Shown here in pieces: positions 51,433 through 55,217 of a DNA stretch of 55,217 nucleotides. The notes beneath the pieces are model-generated. The model had not been told where the DNA came from. It was given only the letters and a program-made list of their open reading frames with translations, and searched no databases. Source of the stretch: Bacteroidia bacterium (lineage in GTDB: Bacteria; Bacteroidota; Bacteroidia; Bacteroidales; GWF2-35-48). How positions within the stretch are numbered: the stretch's first letter is position 1; each line of letters starts with the position of its first letter. The position numbers and the translations under genes are program-made. The stretch lies in NCBI GenBank assembly GCA_016212695.1, contig JACREX010000227.1:1-55217 (forward strand), in the 5' to 3' direction.

Positions 51433-52791
51433 TCAATCAAAATATTTTTTCCCGGTAAGATCAAAGAAACCCTGCTGCATCCATGCATTAGGACATAATT
51501 TATCGCCTACATACACATTTTTAACAACTCTTCCTTTTCCGTCAAGATTCATCTGTTCTACATAAATCAGGGTTCCCGAGCGCATTTCAAGATAATCGTA
51601 AACACAGGGAATAATGAATTTCCCTTTGTTGTTTATCATCCCGTATTTTCCATCGTCGTTCTGAACAATACCCAGGTTCAATTCATAACTATAATACGGA
51701 ACATCCTTATAAATGCAGGGAATCAGCTCTTTTCCATTGTAATCAACCACGCCGCATTTTTTCTTATTTGTGGTTTGATAGAATTCTCCTTTTGTAACAT
51801 ACATCATGAATTCATAATCTTTTGAAACCTTTTTCCCCTTGTTATCAATAATGAAATATTTTGCAAGATGCAGGGCCATGGCATAGCCTTTGATAAAATT
51901 ATACGCCCTGTGATACTGGCAGGGGATAACTACTTTCCCGTTTATATCCACAAAACCATATTTATCGTTTTTTACCACTACTGCCATACCTTCGAAATAC
52001 GACTGGACATAGTCGTAGGTAAGCGGTACTATTTCTTTTCCGGACTTATCAATCAGTCCCCATTTCCATTTTTTCCCGACAACGGCGCGTCCCTCAACAA
52101 AAGGAGAGCCGGCATCGTATTCGAAAGGTATTGCCTCTTTGCCCGATTTATCAATATAGCCCCAGAATCCGTTTTTGCGCAATCCGCAGAGGCCTTCGGT
52201 AAATACCGGTTTTGATTCGCCTTCTGAAAAATCTGATAACGGGATTGCCGCTTCGAGATTTTTATTTACAAAACCACCCTTCCTGTTTTTGGTCACCCAA
52301 AGCAAACCTTCGGAAAACACGCCGGTTTCTTCATAAAGATCGAATACGGAAATCTTTCCTGCGGTATCAAATACCTGTTTATTGCAAATCGCTATTCCTT
52401 CCTTTTTAAAGTAATCGTACACATCTTCACAGGTTTCTTTAAGCTTGCAGGGCAATGCTTCTTTCATTGATGAATTCAGGAATCCATAGCCATCGTCTGC
52501 TTTTACCCTGCAAAAACCATTTTTAAATCCATCTACCGTTTCATATTTTGGTTTAATAATTTCTTCTCCTTTTTTATTGATAAATCCCCAATAAGCAAAA
52601 CTGTCCAATACTGCAGCATATTCGCCGTTGAAAAAGAAAACTTTCCGGTAAATACACGGTATCACAATTTTTTTTGATGTATCACAAAATCCCCACCCTG
52701 TGTTTTGATAAATGGGTATACGGTCAGGAATGCGCTGGGCATAGCCTGTTATTGTTAAAGCCCAAAATATAATAAATACTATTTCCTTCAT
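51433..52791 (-). CDS. WG repeat-containing secreted protein
   Basis: 452 residues with a signal peptide (MKEIVFIIFWALTITGYAQ). About ten WG/KWG repeats are visible: GWGFCDTSKKIVIPCIY, YWGFINKKGEEIIKPKYE, FWGYIDKSGKEAIPFEYD, KWGLIDKSGKEIVPLTYD, KYGFVDINGKVVIPCQYH, KCGVVDYNGKELIPCIYK, KYGMINNKGKFIIPCVYD. The spacing varies from about 35 to 50 residues. The family is common in Bacteroidota and Clostridia, probably a beta-propeller-like surface or periplasmic scaffold of unknown role. It lies 35 bases downstream of urocanate hydratase on the same strand, so read-through is possible. Confidence 0.88.
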   Translation of the reverse strand: MKEIVFIIFWALTITGYAQRIPDRIPIYQNTGWGFCDTSKKIVIPCIYRKVFFFNGEYAAVLDSFAYWGFINKKGEEIIKPKYETVDGFKNGFCRVKADDGYGFLNSSMKEALPCKLKETCEDVYDYFKKEGIAICNKQVFDTAGKISVFDLYEETGVFSEGLLWVTKNRKGGFVNKNLEAAIPLSDFSEGESKPVFTEGLCGLRKNGFWGYIDKSGKEAIPFEYDAGSPFVEGRAVVGKKWKWGLIDKSGKEIVPLTYDYVQSYFEGMAVVVKNDKYGFVDINGKVVIPCQYHRAYNFIKGYAMALHLAKYFIIDNKGKKVSKDYEFMMYVTKGEFYQTTNKKKCGVVDYNGKELIPCIYKDVPYYSYELNLGIVQNDDGKYGMINNKGKFIIPCVYDYLEMRSGTLIYVEQMNLDGKGRVVKNVYVGDKLCPNAWMQQGFFDLTGKKYFD

Positions 52792-52826
52792 TTTAAAATA
52801 AGATATCTGATGGTATGACCGTATGC

Positions 52827-54842
52827 CTATTTTATAATTTTATTTATCAGATCATCGTCTGCAATATTAGGAACTGTAACTTTTAGCGATGGCGTTCGTT
52901 TCATTTCGCGTTTAATGGCAAACATGGCTCCTTCGTTGCGCGCCCAGCTGCGGCGGGCAATGCCATTGTTCACATCCCAGTGAAGCATCATTTTCAATCT
53001 GCGGTCTGTATCTTTTGAGCCATCAAGTACCATCCCAAATCCGCCGTTTATTACCTCGCCCCAGCCCACTCCGCCCCCATTGTGAATCGAGACCCACGTT
53101 GCGCCCCTGAAAGAATCGCCAATCACATTCTGTATCGCCATATCGGCAGTGAATGAAGATCCGTCGTAAATATCCGAGGTTTCGCGGTATGGCGAATCGG
53201 TTCCCGACACATCGTGATGATCGCGTCCAAGAACTATGGGTGCTGAAATTTTCCCTTCCCGTATGGCGTTGTTAAATGCTTTCGCAATTTTTGTGCGGCC
53301 TTCACAGTCGGCATACAGAATCCTGGCCTGGGAGCCCACAACTAATTTGTTTTGCTTTGCTTCTTTTATCCATTTGATATTATCCTTCATCTGCTGCTTT
53401 ATCTCGGGCGGACAGGTTGCGGCAATTTTACCGAGAACTGTCATGGCAATTTTATCGGTGGCGTCCAAATCTTTTGGATCCGAAGAAGTGCATACCCAGC
53501 GGAAAGGGCCGAAGCCATAATCAAAACATAAAGGTCCCATGATATCCTGAACGTATGACGGATATTTGAATTTACCGTCTTTATTAAAAATATCTGCGCC
53601 GGCACGGCCTGCTTCCAATAAAAATGCATTCCCGTAATCGAAAAAATACATTCCTTTATCGCAAAGTTTATTTATTGCCGCCACCTGCCTTTTTAATGAT
53701 TCCTGAACCTTTTCTTTAAATTTTTCAGGATTTGCCACCATTAATTTTTGTGATTCTCCGAATGATAACCCAACCGGGTAGTAACCACCGGCCCAGGGAT
53801 TGTGCAAAGAAGTCTGATCAGAACCAAGATTAACTTTTCGTCCTGTTTTAACAAATTTTTCCCATAAGTCAACGATATTGCCCTGATACGCTATGGAAAC
53901 CGCTTCTTTATTATCTACCGCCACGTCTATTCTTTCCATTAATAAATCAAGGTCTTCGTACACCTCATCAACCCAACCTTGAGTATGCCTTGTTCTTACG
54001 GCTTTCGGATTTATTTCCGCAATCACTCCAACAACCCCGGCAATTACGGCGGCTTTAGCTTGAGCGCCAGACATTCCCCCCAGTCCCGATGTAACAAAAA
54101 GTTTTCCTCCTAAATCAGCGCTTGTTCCTTTTTTAGCAATTTTTCTACCGGCATTTAATACTGTAATCGTGGTTCCATGAACTATTCCCTGCGGGCCGAT
54201 ATACATAAATGAACCTGCCGTCATCTGTCCGTATTGTGAAACGCCAAGCGCATTGAACCGCTCCCAGTCGTCTGGTTTGGAGTAGTTCGGAATTACCATC
54301 CCGTTTGTAACAACCACCCGCGGCGCATCGTTGTGTGAAGGGAAAAGGCCCATCGGATGGCCGGAGTAAAGTACCAGAGTCTGTTCATCTGTCATGGTAG
54401 CAAGATATTTCATGGCGAGCAGGTATTGCGCCCAGTTCTGGAACACAGCCCCGTTTCCGCCATAAGTGATAAGTTCGTGAGGATGCTGCGCAACAGCATT
54501 ATCAAGATTATTGCTTAACATCAGCATAATGGCAGCCGCCTGTTTCGAAGCATGTGGAAAATCATTGATGCTGCGGGCATATATTTTATAATCGGGACGG
54601 AAACGGTACATATAAATCCTTCCGTAATCCTGCAACTCCTTTGCAAACTCAGAAGCTAATACGGCATGATGTTTCTTGTCAAAATAACGAAGCGCATTTT
54701 TCAATGCCAATCTTTTTTCTTCTTTGGTTAATATATCCTTCCGCCCGGGAGCATGGTTAATAGTAACATCGTATGGTTTACGGGCAGGTAATTTTTCGGG
54801 GATGCCCTGCAGTATTGCTTTATGAAATTCTTTATGCGTCAT
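52827..54842 (-). CDS. hutU: Urocanate hydratase (long form)
   Basis: 671 residues from the ATG at 54842; an open extension to 54953 is hydrophobic and crosses a promoter, so it is rejected. The enzyme converts urocanate to imidazolonepropionate in histidine breakdown and binds NAD+ tightly. Family segments are clear: TYGGNGAVFQNWAQY, YSGHPMGLFPSHNDAPRVVV, FVTSGLGGMSGAQAKA, ETSDIYDGSSFTADMAIQNV, SIHNGGGVGWGEVINGGFGM. At 671 residues it is longer than the about 555-residue proteobacterial enzyme and matches the long bacteroidotal/eukaryotic-type form. No other hut genes are in the window. A promoter is visible upstream. Confidence 0.96.
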   Translation of the reverse strand: MTHKEFHKAILQGIPEKLPARKPYDVTINHAPGRKDILTKEEKRLALKNALRYFDKKHHAVLASEFAKELQDYGRIYMYRFRPDYKIYARSINDFPHASKQAAAIMLMLSNNLDNAVAQHPHELITYGGNGAVFQNWAQYLLAMKYLATMTDEQTLVLYSGHPMGLFPSHNDAPRVVVTNGMVIPNYSKPDDWERFNALGVSQYGQMTAGSFMYIGPQGIVHGTTITVLNAGRKIAKKGTSADLGGKLFVTSGLGGMSGAQAKAAVIAGVVGVIAEINPKAVRTRHTQGWVDEVYEDLDLLMERIDVAVDNKEAVSIAYQGNIVDLWEKFVKTGRKVNLGSDQTSLHNPWAGGYYPVGLSFGESQKLMVANPEKFKEKVQESLKRQVAAINKLCDKGMYFFDYGNAFLLEAGRAGADIFNKDGKFKYPSYVQDIMGPLCFDYGFGPFRWVCTSSDPKDLDATDKIAMTVLGKIAATCPPEIKQQMKDNIKWIKEAKQNKLVVGSQARILYADCEGRTKIAKAFNNAIREGKISAPIVLGRDHHDVSGTDSPYRETSDIYDGSSFTADMAIQNVIGDSFRGATWVSIHNGGGVGWGEVINGGFGMVLDGSKDTDRRLKMMLHWDVNNGIARRSWARNEGAMFAIKREMKRTPSLKVTVPNIADDDLINKIIK

Positions 54843-54883
54843 TCTAAAATTTATTATACAGTTATACATTAATATAAGCCGGA

Positions 54884-54912
54884 CAAAATTATAAAGAACA
54901 ATCAAAAACAAA
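54884..54912 (-). promoter_or_regulatory. Promoter of hutU
   Basis: On the minus strand TTTG (54909-54912), a 17-bp spacer, TAATTTTG (54884-54891), fitting TTTG / TAnnTTTG. The ATG at 54842 lies 41 bases downstream. Confidence 0.52.
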
Positions 54913-55153
54913 ACTATTTCATTCCATAAAATGCACAAATTGAAGATATGCATAGTATTGCGCCTGCAGTTTAGTTTGAGTTACCCCGCTATTTTTCATT
55001 CTGAAAATACCCGGTAAATCATAAAGTTATCAACCGCCCAAGCTAAACAAAAACAGCAATTTATAAACTCTCTTACCCGGCAAAGACCAACCGGAACCAT
55101 TAACCTTTTTGCATGTTTTAGTATTAACTGCCAAAAACCATAGCTGTAAATCT

Positions 55154-55217
55154 ATGAAAAGCAAAAACCAATATCTGAAACCATTGGTGATAAAATCAAA
55201 CGGTAAAAGAAATAGCG
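55154..55217 (+). CDS. Possible start of a gene cut by the window edge
   Basis: An ATG at 55154 opens a frame that runs to the end of the window (MKSKNQYLKPLVIKSNGK...). It is too short to identify and no clear promoter is seen, so it may not be real. The gap 54954-55153 otherwise shows only AT-rich sequence and the hutU promoter surroundings. Confidence 0.25.
   Translation, partial: MKSKNQYLKPLVIKSNGKRNS

Noticed and set aside
54843..54953. Hydrophobic N-terminal extension of urocanate hydratase
   Set aside because: It overlaps the promoter and is foreign to a cytosolic enzyme; family members begin near MTHKEFHKAI.
1..55217. tRNA or rRNA genes
   Set aside because: None of the gene-free gaps shows a cloverleaf-like arrangement or ribosomal RNA sequence by eye; a covariance-model scan would be needed to exclude small RNAs.

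Overview
The window looks like a chromosome segment of an uncultured, moderately AT-rich Bacteroidota (Sphingobacteriales/Chitinophagales-like). The evidence is: a PorP/SprF protein directly behind a giant SprB-repeat adhesin carrying the gliding-type type IX secretion C-terminal domain; DUF4296, DUF5686 and WG-repeat proteins; the alternative Bacteroidota GlmU-like protein; the long form of urocanate hydratase; and several promoters of the Bacteroidota type (TTTG, 17-19 bp, TAnnTTTG) with few Shine-Dalgarno sites.

Layout. 0.2-5.1 kb (minus): two tandem paralogues for TPR / coiled-coil / SpoIIE-type phosphatase sensors; the downstream copy is frameshifted inside a heptanucleotide repeat. 5.2-8.3 kb: a small membrane protein, a GlmU-like sugar nucleotidyltransferase/acyltransferase, a DUF4296 lipoprotein and PorP/SprF. 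8.3-22.3 kb (minus): one 14-kb gene for a cell-surface protein of about 4,650 residues with about 45 SprB repeats. 22.8-27 kb (plus): a lipoprotein and a TerB-FHA-like-ABC2 transporter fusion. 27-31.2 kb (minus): a double BadF/BcrA-type CoA-dehydratase activase. 31.4-38.4 kb (plus): an outer-membrane barrel, HU, tRNA 2-selenouridine synthase, a YciA-like thioesterase, a DUF5686 receptor-like protein and a small barrel-like protein. 38.6-42.3 kb (plus): a very AT-rich single-chain type IIG restriction-modification enzyme behind a nested-palindrome element. 42.4-49 kb (plus): a compact gene set with two coiled-coil proteins (one membrane-anchored), a substrate-binding protein fused to an OmpA peptidoglycan-binding domain, a permease, an ATPase and a radical SAM protein. 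49.1-50 kb: a PRMT-like methyltransferase. 50-54.8 kb (minus): a barrel protein and PKD-like lipoprotein pair, a WG-repeat protein and urocanate hydratase.

Two things stand out. First, nearly every sizeable intergenic gap, and four sites inside the two phosphatase paralogues, carry short tandem heptanucleotide repeats or perfect palindromes (GGTAGTT, GGATTTA, GGTAATC, GGGCTTG, GTCRTCN and others). They resemble the STRR and palindromic repeats known from filamentous cyanobacteria, and they have visibly reshaped coding sequence. Second, the 42.9-48 kb operon combines an ABC importer of the nitrate/sulfonate/taurine class with a binding protein predicted to be fixed both to the inner membrane and to peptidoglycan, plus two PspA-reminiscent coiled-coil proteins. 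I do not recognise it as a described system; it is the best candidate here for undescribed biology.

All calls rest on reading the sequence and remembered family features; no database search was run.
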